Below, piece by piece: positions 22,616-32,342 of a stretch of 64,000 nt of DNA. This stretch comes from Ottelia alismoides. Its lineage: Eukaryota > Streptophyta > Magnoliopsida > Alismatales > Hydrocharitaceae. The translations under genes were made by a program, and so were the position numbers. The first letter of the stretch is position 1; each line of letters begins with the position of its first letter. The stretch spans positions 744,001-808,000 of the forward strand of contig JAZKJV010002317.1 in NCBI GenBank assembly GCA_037367405.1, read 5' to 3'. The notes under the pieces were generated by a model, which was not told the origin of the DNA, searched no databases, and worked only from the letters and a program-made list of their open reading frames with translations.

Positions 22616-23919
22616 CTCGAATATGAGAGACAATATCATCGAGGTGAGGATCAGCCTGGGAAGCTGTAGTCTCTGAAGGTGCAATCTGTTCTGCTACACG
22701 ACCAGAAGAAGGATATCCATACTTCAGGTAGCATGTATCCTATGCATGTCTGGGCTTACGACAGTAAGTGCAAAGGCCACGCTAGCATCCACCGCCTTGC
22801 CACGAGGGGTACATCCTCTAGATTGGATTATCCCTCCTCGACCACGAGAAGCGAATACCGTTGAAGAGGGCAGATAGGTAGCTGTAGAAGGCATGATAAT
22901 TTGGCTGAGACTGCTATAGGCCTCCTCTATGGGAGGTATGGTAGCTCCGGTAAGAAGTTGAGTACATGCAGTATCATACTCTGTATCAAGTCCAACTATG
23001 AACACTCCAACCATGATGGAGTTCCTATACATCTTCTGTTGCTTTGTAGATGTCGTAATAAGCATGCAGCTATGAAGCTTCTCGAATATGCCACTGAGCG
23101 AACAGTAATACACGTACAGAGGACGACCGTTCTGCTTAACATTGTAGATATCAAAATTGTAGCCAAGGTTGCAAAAGTCGGTAGTCGGTCGGTTGGGTCA
23201 CTGACTAAGGATTAATCGGTAGTCGTGCGACTAATCGGATTTAGTCATATTTTAATCAGCTTTGTATTTTATGATTATTTTAAATATATAACTCATTTTT
23301 ATACATATATCTAAATAGATTTTGTATATTTTTATACTTCCATAATAAAATAAAAGAAGTAATTGAATTTCAATAAAACATTAAGCATATTATAATAAGT
23401 TTGCTTATAAAAAAAAGCAAAACTTTAAAAAAACATGGCATCTCTAAGCAAAAATTAGTTGACTAGTGTACCTAGTCGGAATTAGTCGGTACTCGGTCGG
23501 CCACCCCGCTGACTAGACTAGTCGGACCTACTAGTAGGGCCAGTCGGGCGACTTTTACAACACTGATTGTAGCTGAAGAATCTTGGCCTCATTTTTCGCT
23601 TGAGTATATGCGGATGCCAAAGGTTCCCACATCGCCTTGGCTTTGGGCTTATTCAGAATATCATCGGTTATCTCTGTGGTGATGGTACCACACAACCAAA
23701 CACGCGCATACGCGTCATCTTGCTTCCAAAAAGCATTTGCCCCAGTCTTATCCGTTGGCTTTGGATATGTCAAGATGTGCTTCTTGTTGTTGCACTGCAT
23801 GAGGGTGGGGAACTGCATGGACCACAAGTCATAGTTGGTTGGTTCCATCCATCTTAACGATGAGAACCATGCCCTTGAAAGCTCTGGACGAAAAAAATAT
23901 CACCCTTGTACTCTGACAT
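22616..23919 (-). pseudogene. Copia A gag, split by a MITE
   Basis: Gag (UBN2-type) begins at the ATG at 23919 (MSEYKGD) and shows NYDLWSMQFPTLMQCNNKKH and KAMWEPLASAYTQAKNEAKI before the MITE at 23164-23565. It continues with SGIFEKLHSCMLITTSTKQQ and LLTGATIPPIEEAYSSLSQI at 23113-22724. The zinc knuckle CTYCRKPRHA*DTC is in another frame near 22780 and carries a premature TAG. Gag forms the particle that packages the RNA. The start was chosen because copia B begins with the same MSE at 38252. Confidence 0.85.
23164..23565. mobile_element. hAT MITE, CAAGGTTG family, copy 1 (402 bp)
   Basis: Starts CAAGGTTGCAAAAGTCG and ends CGACTTTTACAACACTG, a 17-bp imperfect inverted repeat. Flanked by the exact 8-bp duplication ATTGTAGC (23156-23163 and 23566-23573). 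No coding capacity. Subterminal regions are dense in AGTCGG/CCGACT words and the middle is AT-rich. CA..TG ends and 8-bp TSD point to hAT. It interrupts copia A gag. Confidence 0.93.
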
Positions 23920-24010
23920 GACAGATGGACAACAAACCACTGGAACTCTACTGAGGAGTAGACTGAAATGAGCAAGTCTACACGATCATACGGGGGACTG
24001 GTTGTACGTA

Positions 24011-25150
24011 TTAATGCATCATCATATCAATTTTAATTTTAGTGAACATTTGTTTTGTTTATTTATCATTTGTTTTGTTTATTTTAATTATTTATTTCCT
24101 ATGTAAAAGGGTCATTATACAAGGTCTTATTATCCTTTCTTTTTTTTGTTTTCTTTTTTCCCTCATTTTAGGAAGTTGTTGCTTATTTTGGGGGAAATTA
24201 GCCTCTATAAAAAGCCCCCTTGTATTAGGGTTAAGTCAAGTTGGAATGAGTCATTATTTTTCCCCTCTCTAATTCTCTCTCTCTCTCTCTCGAAACCTCC
24301 CCTTCCCTCTGCCCGTGTTCTCCCTCTCCCGAACCCTAATCACGCCCTCTCTCCCCGCCGCTTTCCCCTTCCCCTTCCCGCACCCCTTCACGCCGCCGCC
24401 TCCCTCCCTCGCTGGAAACCCCCGCCTCCGCCAGTCGCTCACTCCCTCTCCTCGCAACCGCCATCGTCCCCGCGCCTCTCAACCCGCCGCATCTCCACTC
24501 CCCAACCCTCCTCCTCTCCCAACCCTAACTGCGCCGCCTCCAGCCACGCGCCCACCCCTCCCGCACACCAGCCTCCCCCGCCTCCCGCCTGCACCTCCTC
24601 CTCCCCAGTACCATCCTCCCCTGCCGCCTTCGCCTTACCCATCCTCACGCCATCTCCCCCATACACCCACAACCCCACTTCTCCCGCCTGCGCCTCTTCG
24701 TCCTGGGCTACATCCAGTGCCCCGCCAGATCCGCCGCCGCCCCTGTTACCAACGGATAACAGTCCAAGTGCCACAAAGGAGCCCGACCCCCCGACTCCGG
24801 AGATCAGATCTGAAGCGTGTATGTTCTCCCTTGCCGGTTGTGGTATGAGTGCCAACTCCACCATTTAAATTCCACCACATAATATTAGTTTGTGGATTGT
24901 TATATTGTTAATTGGTTTGGTGAACGATTGAGATTCCGTGCCACAAATATCGCTATTTATTTCCCATAATCGATAACTATTCGTGTTGCCCTAAGCTTGT
25001 GGAGAAACCGGTGCTAAACTCGAGTATCTTAACGTCTATTGTTGCTGATTTTTGCGTAACGCACATCGTTTTGTTCGCTTACGTCATTTTAATCCCTTAG
25101 TTCAATTGATAGAAATGCCATTTAGTTCATTACTCATTTAGGTTGCATCA
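24011..25150 (+). repeat. Gypsy left LTR
   Basis: About 1.14 kb, ending GGTTGCATCA. A TATA box TCTATAAAAAG is at 24204-24214. A CT-microsatellite near 24268-24292 leads into a C-rich block (24300-24760), giving Pro/Ser-rich ORFs in two frames that are not genes. The paired LTR at 30434-31562 differs by scattered substitutions and small indels. Confidence 0.93.
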
Positions 25151-25153
25151 ATT

Positions 25154-25165
25154 TGGTATCAGAGC
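25154..25165 (+). promoter_or_regulatory. Gypsy primer binding site (tRNA-iMet type)
   Basis: TGGTATCAGAGC, three bases after the left LTR; complementary to the 3' end of initiator tRNA-Met as in most plant LTR retrotransposons. Confidence 0.93.
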
Positions 25166-25289
25166 CTAACGATTCTGCATTTCGTCTGCATCCCAATTAT
25201 TCATTGCATAAAAAAACACACAAAACAAAACAAAAAAAAGAACGAAAAAAGAATCCCAAAACAAAGAGAGCAGAAACCCTAGGATTTCC

Positions 25290-26503
25290 ATGGCCGAAAA
25301 ATCATCTACTTCTAAAACCGGTTACACCTCACACCCTGAGCTAACGTTACAATCCTTGGATGCTAAAGTAGAACGGATGTTCGAAAGCCTGAGCGGACAA
25401 ATCGCCGCCCTAATTTGTCAGATGCTAGAAAAAAAAACTAGTGATGAAACACCCAACAAAGGTCGACGTACTAGTCGGAAACCGCACTCCCGGAGTAGCA
25501 CTTCCTGTGACTCTAGCTCTTCTACTTCCGACGGACATGTTAGCGAATATCATTCACAAGAAAGTGAAGAAGAAGGACCAGGAGACTACACCCCTTTCAC
25601 TTCCAAGATCCAAGATCCAAGATCCACACACCTCTGGGTATACTTCACAACCTACTGGCGAATATCAATTCCCACCACGAAATGGACCTAGGTCCGATGA
25701 TGGATGGGATCGAGGCATCCGTCTTGATGTTCCAGAATTTGACGGAGGAAGAAACTCTGATGTCTTTTTGGATGGCTCCAAGCCGTCGAACACTTCTTTG
25801 TGTGGAAGTCTATGCCTAGCGAACGAAAAGTTCAATTCCTCACAATAAAATTAAAGGGACATGCTCTGCTATGGTGGGACCGTTTGCAATCTGAACGTAA
25901 ACGAAAAGGAAAAAGCAAGATCCGCAGTTGGAGCAAGATGAAGGGCAAATTGAAAACCAAATTCGTGACGGAAGATTACAAATGAGATCTATACGCACGA
26001 CTGCAATCATGGAGACAAGGCACCATGAGCGTGAAGGAATACACCGAAGGGTTCCAATCCCTAGTCCATCGCAACCGCTTGCAGGAGACTCCTATTCAGG
26101 AAGTCACCCGCTACATGCAAGGCCTCCGCCAAGTTATCCAGGATGAACTCTACCTCCACAACTGCCGAGACGTCGACGAAGCCTACAAACAGGCTGGACG
26201 GGATGAGACCAAGCTCGCTAAGGCCCAAACAAGGAAGATGTCTTTCTCTGCGAACTCCGTCCCTCGCACCAGTACCCCGATGACGACCTCCAAACCGATA
26301 GGTTCCCTATCCATCGTTGCGTGTAAACCCCAAGCCAAACCATCAACTCCTGCTGTCGTCCGACCACCTACTGGAAATCCCGGCCCAGGCATCTTGGGAA
26401 GTCGACCTATTGTAGGACCTGATACTTGCTTCCGATGTTATCAAAAGGGACATCGAGCAGCAGAGTGCCCAAACCCTAAGGCTAGACCCGTCCGTTTATG
26501 CAC
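25290..26503 (+). pseudogene. Gypsy gag up to the zinc knuckle
   Basis: Starts MAEKSSTSKTGYTSHPEL at 25290. The capsid domain is spread over three frames: LDVPEFDGGRN (about 25720), then WKSMPSERKVQFLTIKLKGH and LWWDRLQSER (25800-25985), a TGA after VTEDYK, and YTEGFQSLVHRNRLQETPIQ on to 26220. This is the Retrotrans_gag layout of gypsy elements. The zinc knuckle CFRCYQKGHRAAEC is at about 26431-26472. The segment from 26025 is in frame with the protease. Frameshifts near 25600 and 25790 and the TGA at 25983-25985 disable it. Confidence 0.88.
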
Positions 26504-26729
26504 CAAGGCCCTAAATGTCGGTTTCGGTCACCATTTCGGTATCGACCAAAACAGAATTTCGGTGGAATTTCGGTGGAATTTCGATCAGAATTTCGGTCAT
26601 TTCGGACATTTTTTGTACTATGACCCCCATATTTCGGTCATTTCGGTCATTTCGATCGAATTTCGATTTCGACTGGATATCGATATTCGACAGAAATTCG
26701 ACCGAATTTCGTTGAATTTTGAGGCCATG
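26504..26729. mobile_element. MITE, CAAGGCCCTAAAT family, copy 1, in frame in gypsy gag-pol
   Basis: Begins CAAGGCCCTAAATGTCG and ends AATTTTGAGGCCATG. The exact 8-bp duplication TTATGCAC lies at 26496-26503 and 26730-26737. Element plus duplication is 234 bp, exactly 78 codons, and the plus frame has no stop, so the gypsy gag-pol frame reads straight through. The interior is made of TTTCGGTCA/TCGACCGAAAT-like repeated words. Related copies are at 35880-36093 and 56376-56592. Confidence 0.93.
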
Positions 26730-27752
26730 TTATGCACCATCGACGACCCTGAAGACCCTGACCCTGAACCACAGGAATCACCTGAAGAGGAACCGACTGG
26801 TTTGACTGCTGACACCATGGGAACCGATGACTATGAACCTCTAGGAGTGGATGGAGACGAATTCGGTTCGTTCCTGGTAATTGAACACGAGAACTTTATC
26901 GCTCCCGACAACGCACCTACAAACATCCTGCTTACACCCGTTGCCCATGTTGCTGATAGTTGGTTGCGACGCAGCATCTTCCGAACCACCTGCACCTTCG
27001 GAGGACGCCGCTGTTCGCTAATCATTGATGGAGGAAGCATTGAGAATTTCGTTTCTCAAGAAATGGTCGATAAGCTGGGTCTACCAACTCAACCGCTCGA
27101 GAAACCTTATAGTGTGGCATGGTTTCGAGGTGGTACTCAACTTCCGATTCACCGTCAGAGCCTCGTTAGCTTCTCGATTGGACCTTCATATAAAGACGAG
27201 GTGTGGTGCCATGTCGCCCCTATGGATGTTTGTCATGTACTACTTGGGAGACCTTGGCAGTTCGATCGAGACACTGAGCACAGAGGAAAATTGAACACTT
27301 ACTCATTTCTCGTAGACAAGGTGCGTGTGACCCTTAGACCACAACGCGAAGCCCTTAGCCCTCGCCAGGTGGCTACACTTCGAGCTGCGTCCGCGCAATC
27401 GGGTAAAAACACTCCATCGTCAAAACCTTCGACTACGGGTCCCGTATTATTGATGGAAGCCCAGACATTACAACGTGAAATTCAGGAGAGCTCCACCATT
27501 TATGCCTTAATGGGACGTGAAGTGGACAATCAAGAGACAACTACACCCGAAGTCCCGCCTGAGATAAAGCCCATCATCCATGAGTTCGCTGACATTATGC
27601 CTGAAGAGTTGCCTGAAGGACTACCCCCATTGCGAGACATTCAACATCACATTGACCTAGTCCCTGGAGCCAGCCTACCCCACTTACCCCATTACCGGAT
27701 GAGCCCAAGTGAACACGAAGAAATGAACAAGCAGGTCACTGATCTTCTATGA
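26730..27752 (+). pseudogene. Gypsy protease and start of RT
   Basis: In frame with the zinc knuckle. The protease has CTFGGRRCSLIIDGGSIENF (about 26990-27050; D-G-G in place of D-S/T-G, as in many plant gypsy elements) and VCHVLLGRPWQFDRD (about 27230). The linker then reaches the RT approach PEELPEGLPPLRDIQHHIDL and LPHYRMSPSEHEEMNKQV. A TGA at 27750-27752 ends the frame 22 bp before the next ATG, but the reading frame is unchanged on the far side, so one nonsense mutation separates this from the RT. Confidence 0.9.
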
Positions 27753-29174
27753 CATGGGTATGTTCGAGAGAGTATGAGCTCCGTGGCGGTTCCTGCTCTG
27801 CTTACCCCAAAAAAAGATGGTACATGGAGAATGTGCGTGGATAGTCGCGCTATCAACAAGATAACGACTAAGTATCGTTTTCCCATTCCGCGCCTTGATG
27901 ACATGCTTAATATGCTATCGGGTGTCAAATTGTTTTCCAAAATGGATCTTCGCAGTGGCTACCATCAGATTCGTCTCCGACCTGGAGACGAGTGGAAGAC
28001 TGCTTTTAAAACCAAAGAGGGCTTGTATGAATGGACGGTAATGCCCTTCGTCTTGTCGAATGCCCCCAGCACCTTCATGCGAACCATGAACCATGTATTG
28101 CGACCCTTCATCGGTAAGTTTGTGGTTGTGTACTTCGATGACATACTGATCTACAGCTTGACCAAAGAAGACCACTTATCTTACTTACGGCAAGTCCTGG
28201 AAACCCTGAGAGCCCAACAACTGTATGTCCACCTCGAGAAATGTTCCTTCATGTCTGACACGGTCCTCTTCTTGGGGTACATTGTCACGGCCGATGGACT
28301 TAAAGTTGACCCCTCAAAGATTCAGGCCATTCAGAGCTGGCCCGTGCCCAAAACCCTCACTGAGATTCGCAGCTTTCTGGGATTGGCTTCTTTTTATCGC
28401 CGCTTCATCCGGAACTTTAGCACTTGTGCAGCTCCGTTGGTAGATTGCACGCGTAAAGGTGCACCCGCTTGGACTCTTGAAGCAGAAACCAACTTTCAAA
28501 ATCTAAAACACCAATTGACACATGCCCCTGTTTTGGCACTTCCCGGCTTCACCAAGGTTTTTGTAGTTGATTGCGATGCCTCACATGTCGGGATTGGTGC
28601 TGTCCTAAGTCAAGAAGGACGACCTGTCGCATTCTACAGTGAGAAATTGAATGAAGCCAGATCACGGTACTCCACCTATGATGTCGAATTTTATGCCGTG
28701 GTACAAGCTCTCAAGCATTGGAGGCATTACCTGATCCAACGTGAATTTGTCCTTAACTCTGATCATGAAGCCTTAAGATATCTGAATTCGCAGAAAACCC
28801 TTAACAAGCGCCACACCAAATGGGTTAGTTTCCTCCAAGAATACACGTTCCATCTCAAGCACAAGGCTGGTATCCTGAACCGTGTGGTCGACGCGTTAAG
28901 CCAACGAGCACATGCCCTGACCACCATGACCGTTAGCACGACAAGATTTGACACACTCAAGGACCTCTACCCCACTGATCCTGACTTTGGACAAGTTTAT
29001 GCAGAATGTGGTGATACTGAGCTGGATCCGACAGCCACTTATGTTCTTCATGAGGGTTTCCTATTCAAAGCCCACCGACTGTGCATCCCTGCCACCTCCC
29101 TTCGTGAGAACCTAATTTCAGAACTACATAACAATGGCTTAGCTGGACACTTTGGAAGGGACAAGACCTCTTGA
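27753..29174 (+). pseudogene. Gypsy reverse transcriptase and RNase H
   Basis: Copies the element's RNA into DNA and removes the RNA strand. From [22 protein letters not shown] core [13 protein letters not shown], then [13 protein letters not shown] with an intact FDD catalytic box, [10 protein letters not shown] and [16 protein letters not shown]. RNase H shows [42 protein letters not shown] and the VVDALSQR end. The integrase zinc-binding start [14 protein letters not shown] is at the end. It is a complete RT-RNase H by motif order. The frame is lost near 29170 by a one-base shift. Confidence 0.93.
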
Positions 29175-30430
29175 CCCTTCTCTAAGAGCGATTTTATTGG
29201 CCGCAAATGCGAAAGGATGTTACAAAGTTCGTACAGAAATGCCAAACATGTCAAAGATTCAAAGGCCACAGGCAGAACACTGGGTTGTATACACCTCTGC
29301 CGATCCCTCTGCGACCTTGGGAAGACATCACAATGGATTTTGTGCTAGGCTTACCCCTCACGGTACAGAAAGTTGACTCTATTTTTGTGGTTGTGGACAG
29401 ATTTTCTAAAATGGCACATTTCATTGCATGTAGAAAAATGTCAGATGCATCTCATGTCGCTGATTTGTTTTTTCGTGATGTCGTTTGATTGCATGGTGTC
29501 CCTCGTTCTTTTACATCGGATCGTGATACTCGATTTTTGAGTCATTTTTGGCGAACGCTTTGGTCTCGTCTTGGTACTCATTTGCAATACAGCACCGCTT
29601 ATCATTCACAAACAGATGGGCAAACCGAAGTAGTTAACAGATCATTAGGAAATTTATTGCGATGTCTTGCAGGGGACTCTCCGTCCAAATGGGATCTAAT
29701 TCTTCCCCAAGCTGAATTCACGTATAACAGTTCCACTAATAGGTCCACCGGAAAATCTCTCTTTGAGAGTGTGTACAGTTTTCCACTTACCCAATTTCTA
29801 CACCTAAAACCCACAACCATGCACGGGAGAAGTAGTGCAGCTGCTGAGGATCTGGTCGAACACCTAACCCACATCCATACTGAAATCCGAGCCAAACTCC
29901 AAATCATGACACAGAAATACCAAGCCCAAGCCAACCTACACCGAAGAGAGAGCGAGTTTAGAGTTGGACAATTAGTGATGGTCTACCTAAAAAAAGAGAG
30001 GTTTCCTTTGAGCGTCCACCAAAAATTGAGTGAACGAAAGATTGGTCCATTCCGAGTCCTCAAGAAGATCGGGCCCAATGCTTACTTACTCGACCTGCCG
30101 CCAGACGTTCAGACATCACCGGTCTTTAATGTAGCAGATCTCTTCCTATATCATGGAGATGAACCGACAGATGCCACCACGCCAGCTATTCCCGCTGAGG
30201 ATACGCGCCAACCACCAATCGGAACCGATGCCGATCAGACTGAAGATATTGCAGACATCCGAGATATGACGACTAGACGTGGTCTCTTCCGACGATATCT
30301 AGTCAAATGGAAGGGACGACCTCTTACCGATTGCACCTGGATTGACGAGGATGAACTCCAACAACTCCGCCCCGATATACTTCAGAACTTCCACGATGCC
30401 ATCTCGACGGAGATTCTTTTCAGCAGGGGG
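29175..30430 (+). pseudogene. Gypsy integrase with C-terminal chromodomain
   Basis: Integrase catalyses insertion into host [12 protein letters not shown] completes the HHCC zinc finger. The DDE residues are in [21 protein letters not shown] and YHSQTDGQTEVVNRSL. The GPF module reads KIGPFRVLKKIGPNAYLLDL. The C-terminal chromodomain (about 30240-30395) reads RRYLVKWKGRPLTDCTWIDE, which in chromoviruses is thought to steer integration to particular chromatin. A TGA at 29486-29488 splits the frame between the first Asp and the second; both sides are in the same frame. The ORF runs a few codons into the right LTR. Confidence 0.92.
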
Positions 30431-30433
30431 GAG
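30421..30433 (+). promoter_or_regulatory. Gypsy polypurine tract
   Basis: CAGCAGGGGGGAG directly before the right LTR. Primes plus-strand DNA synthesis. Confidence 0.85.
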
Positions 30434-31562
30434 TTGATGCAGCATGATATCAATTTTAATTTTAGTGAACATTTGTTTTGTTTATTTATCATTTGTTTTG
30501 TTTATTTTAATTATTTATTTCCTATGTAAAAGGCTCATTGTACAAGGCCTTATTATCCTTTCTTTTTTTTGTTTTCTTTCTTTCCCTCATTTTAGGAAGT
30601 TGTTGCTTATTTTGGGGGAAACTAGCATCTATAAAAGGCCCCCTTGTATTAGGGTTAAGTTAAGTTGGAATGAGTCATTATTTTTCCCCTCTCTAATTTT
30701 CTCTCTCTCTCTCAACCTCCCCTTCCCTCTGCCCGTGTTCTCCCTCTCCCGAACCCTAATCACGCCCTCTCTCCCCGCCGCTTTCCCCTTCCCCTTCCCG
30801 CACCCTTCACGCCGCCGCCTCCCTCCCTCGCTGGAAACCCCCGCATCCGCCAGTCGCTCACTCCCTCTCCTCGCAACCGCCATCGTCCCCACGCCTCTCA
30901 ACCCGCCACATCTCCACTCCCCAACCCTCCTCTCCCAACCCTAACTGTGCCGCTTCCAGCCACGCGCCCACCCCTCCCGCACACCAGCCTCCCCAGCCTC
31001 CCGCCTGCGCCTCCTCCCCAGTACCATCCTCCCCTGCCGCCTTCGCCTTACCCATCCCCACGCCATCTCCCCCATACACCCGCAGCCCCACTTCTCTGCC
31101 TGCGCCTCTTCGTCCTGGGCTACATCCAACGCCCCGCCAGATCCGCCGCCGCCCCTATTACCAACGGATAACAGTCCAAGTGCCGCAAAGGAGCCCACCC
31201 CCCCGACTTCGGAGATCAGATCTGAATCGTTTATGTTTTCCCTTGCCGGTTGTGGTATGAGTGCCAACTCCACCATTTAAATTCCACCGCATAATATTAG
31301 TTTGTGGATTGTTATATTGTTAATTGGTTTGGTGAACGATTGAGATTCCGTGCCGCAAATATCGCTATTTATTTCGCATAATCGATAACTATTCGTGTTG
31401 CCCTAAGCTTGTGGAGAAACCGGTGCTAAACTCGAGTATCTTAACGTCTATTGTTGCTGATTTTTGCGTAACGCACATCGTTTTGTTCGCTTACGTCATT
31501 TTAATCCCTTAGTTCAATTGATAGAAACGCCATTTAGTTCATTACTCATTTAGGTTGCATCA
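30434..31562 (+). repeat. Gypsy right LTR
   Basis: Begins TTGATGCAGCATGATATC and ends GGTTGCATCA. TATA box CTATAAAAGG at 30629-30638. Shares the C-rich block and end sequence of the left LTR. The sequence after it (ACGTATGG) rejoins the copia A leader. Confidence 0.93.
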
Positions 31563-31567
31563 ACGTA

Positions 31568-32013
31568 TGGATTCATACAACCATCCTCATTAATCTCCGC
31601 TGCTCTCTAGAATGGGAAAACACGATTTATAGATCTGGAATCACGTTCTCTGGAAAATTAGACCAAATTGTACACCAAATCAAGCCGTAGGTGGTGCGTG
31701 GAGGAACATGGGAGGATTGATGGCAGCTCGCGACGACTGGCCGGGGCTGTTGGAGGTGGCGCGACGATAGGGGTGACGTAGGGGTCGCTGGTGGAGGCAA
31801 ATGAGACCCTAGGGGTTTCGCAGCGACACTAGGAGCCTGATTGGGAGGGGGCAGCAGTGCTGGGGCCCCTAGGGTTGTGCGAGAGGCCCTAGGGGATGCA
31901 CAACGACATCGTCAGTGCTCGAGAGGGGCGGCACGCGGCAGCGGAGAGAGGGGGTGGCATGATTAGGGTTTTTTAGGTCAGTGCTCCGCTATAAGACTGT
32001 CGCGCTGATATCA
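31568..32013 (-). other. Copia A 5' leader and primer site
   Basis: Untranslated leader between gag and the 5' LTR. The text TCATACAACCATCCTC at 31572 continues the leader broken by the gypsy. It is G-rich (31700-31970) without a reading frame of note. The primer site, read on the minus strand, is TGATATCAGCGCG at 32001-32013, a mutated form of the tRNA-iMet site. Confidence 0.75.
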
Positions 32014-32160
32014 TGTGGAAGAAAAAGAATAAATCACATAAATGGGAAGCTCTTGGATTCTCTTATATAGGAGAGGAACCTAGGGGGCTAATTACTGGAC
32101 GAAGACAAAATAAGTAGTAAATAAGAAAGAACAATACTAAAGATAACAAATATCTCAACA
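32014..32160 (-). repeat. Copia A 5' LTR (147 bp)
   Basis: TGTGGAAGAAAAAG to ATCTCAACA. Pairs with 6213-6343. On the minus strand CTATATAAG is the likely TATA box. Confidence 0.85.
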
Positions 32161-32197
32161 ATTAATATTAATTCAGGAATAAGCGTCGAAGAGTATG

Positions 32198-32342
32198 TGT
32201 TGAAGGAAAACTATGAATTGCTTATTTATGATGCCCTAGGGTTCTCTTATGTAGAGGGGAAATCAGTTGGGCAAATTGTTTAAGATAGACATAAAGAATA
32301 GAAAATACAAGAAATCAATAAATGATAACTAATATGTCAACA
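32198..32342 (-). repeat. Copia B 3' LTR (145 bp)
   Basis: TGTTGAAGGAAAAC to AATATGTCAACA, with the polypurine tract directly to the right. Shares GATAACTAATA and TAGACATAAA with its partner. Confidence 0.88.

Larger units (their letters stand above)
24011..31562 (+). mobile_element. Ty3/gypsy chromovirus inserted in copia A leader
   Basis: A 7.55-kb element with LTRs at 24011-25150 and 30434-31562, bounded by inverted TGATGCA/TGCATCA (left copy mutated to TAATGCA). ACGTA duplicated at 24006-24010 and 31563-31567. A tRNA-iMet-type primer site follows the left LTR and a G-rich polypurine tract precedes the right one. Order is gag, zinc knuckle, PR, RT, RNase H, INT and a C-terminal chromodomain, which defines a chromovirus. 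Damage is light: frameshifts in gag, TGA at 27750, a frameshift near 29170 and TGA at 29486. A small MITE sits in frame within it. Confidence 0.93.
6213..32160 (-). mobile_element. Copia element A, split by four insertions
   Basis: A Ty1/copia element on the minus strand. Its 3' LTR is at 6213-6343 and its 5' LTR at 32014-32160. Its own sequence lies in pieces: 6213-6682, 7483-7510, 19662-23163, 23574-24010 and 31568-32160, about 5.03 kb in total, the normal size of a copia element. The pieces rejoin at codon level: the RNase H frame resumes across both the 6683-7482 and 7511-19656 insertions. The leader across the gypsy matches the uninterrupted leader of copia B at 38328-38365. Flanks share TTAA (CTTAA left, ATTAA right), consistent with a decayed 5-bp TSD. 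Gene order gag-PR-INT-RT-RH is that of copia. Confidence 0.88.

Noticed and set aside
19662..24010. A second copia element separate from the piece at 6213
   Set aside because: The RNase H codons rejoin across the insertions, target duplications fit, and the summed length equals one element.
24042..24272. Hydrophobic small ORF at the start of the gypsy LTR
   Set aside because: T-rich U3 sequence; a related but not identical frame recurs in the right LTR, and no gene family fits.
24146..24868. Pro/Ser-rich ORFs in the gypsy left LTR (and 30444-31171 in the right LTR)
   Set aside because: They come from the C-rich LTR block, occur in several frames at once, and differ by frameshifts between the two LTRs.
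25154..25165. tRNA-Met gene fragment at primer sites (also 40723, 51321)
   Set aside because: Only the 12-13 nt complement of the tRNA 3' end is present, next to LTRs; these are primer binding sites.
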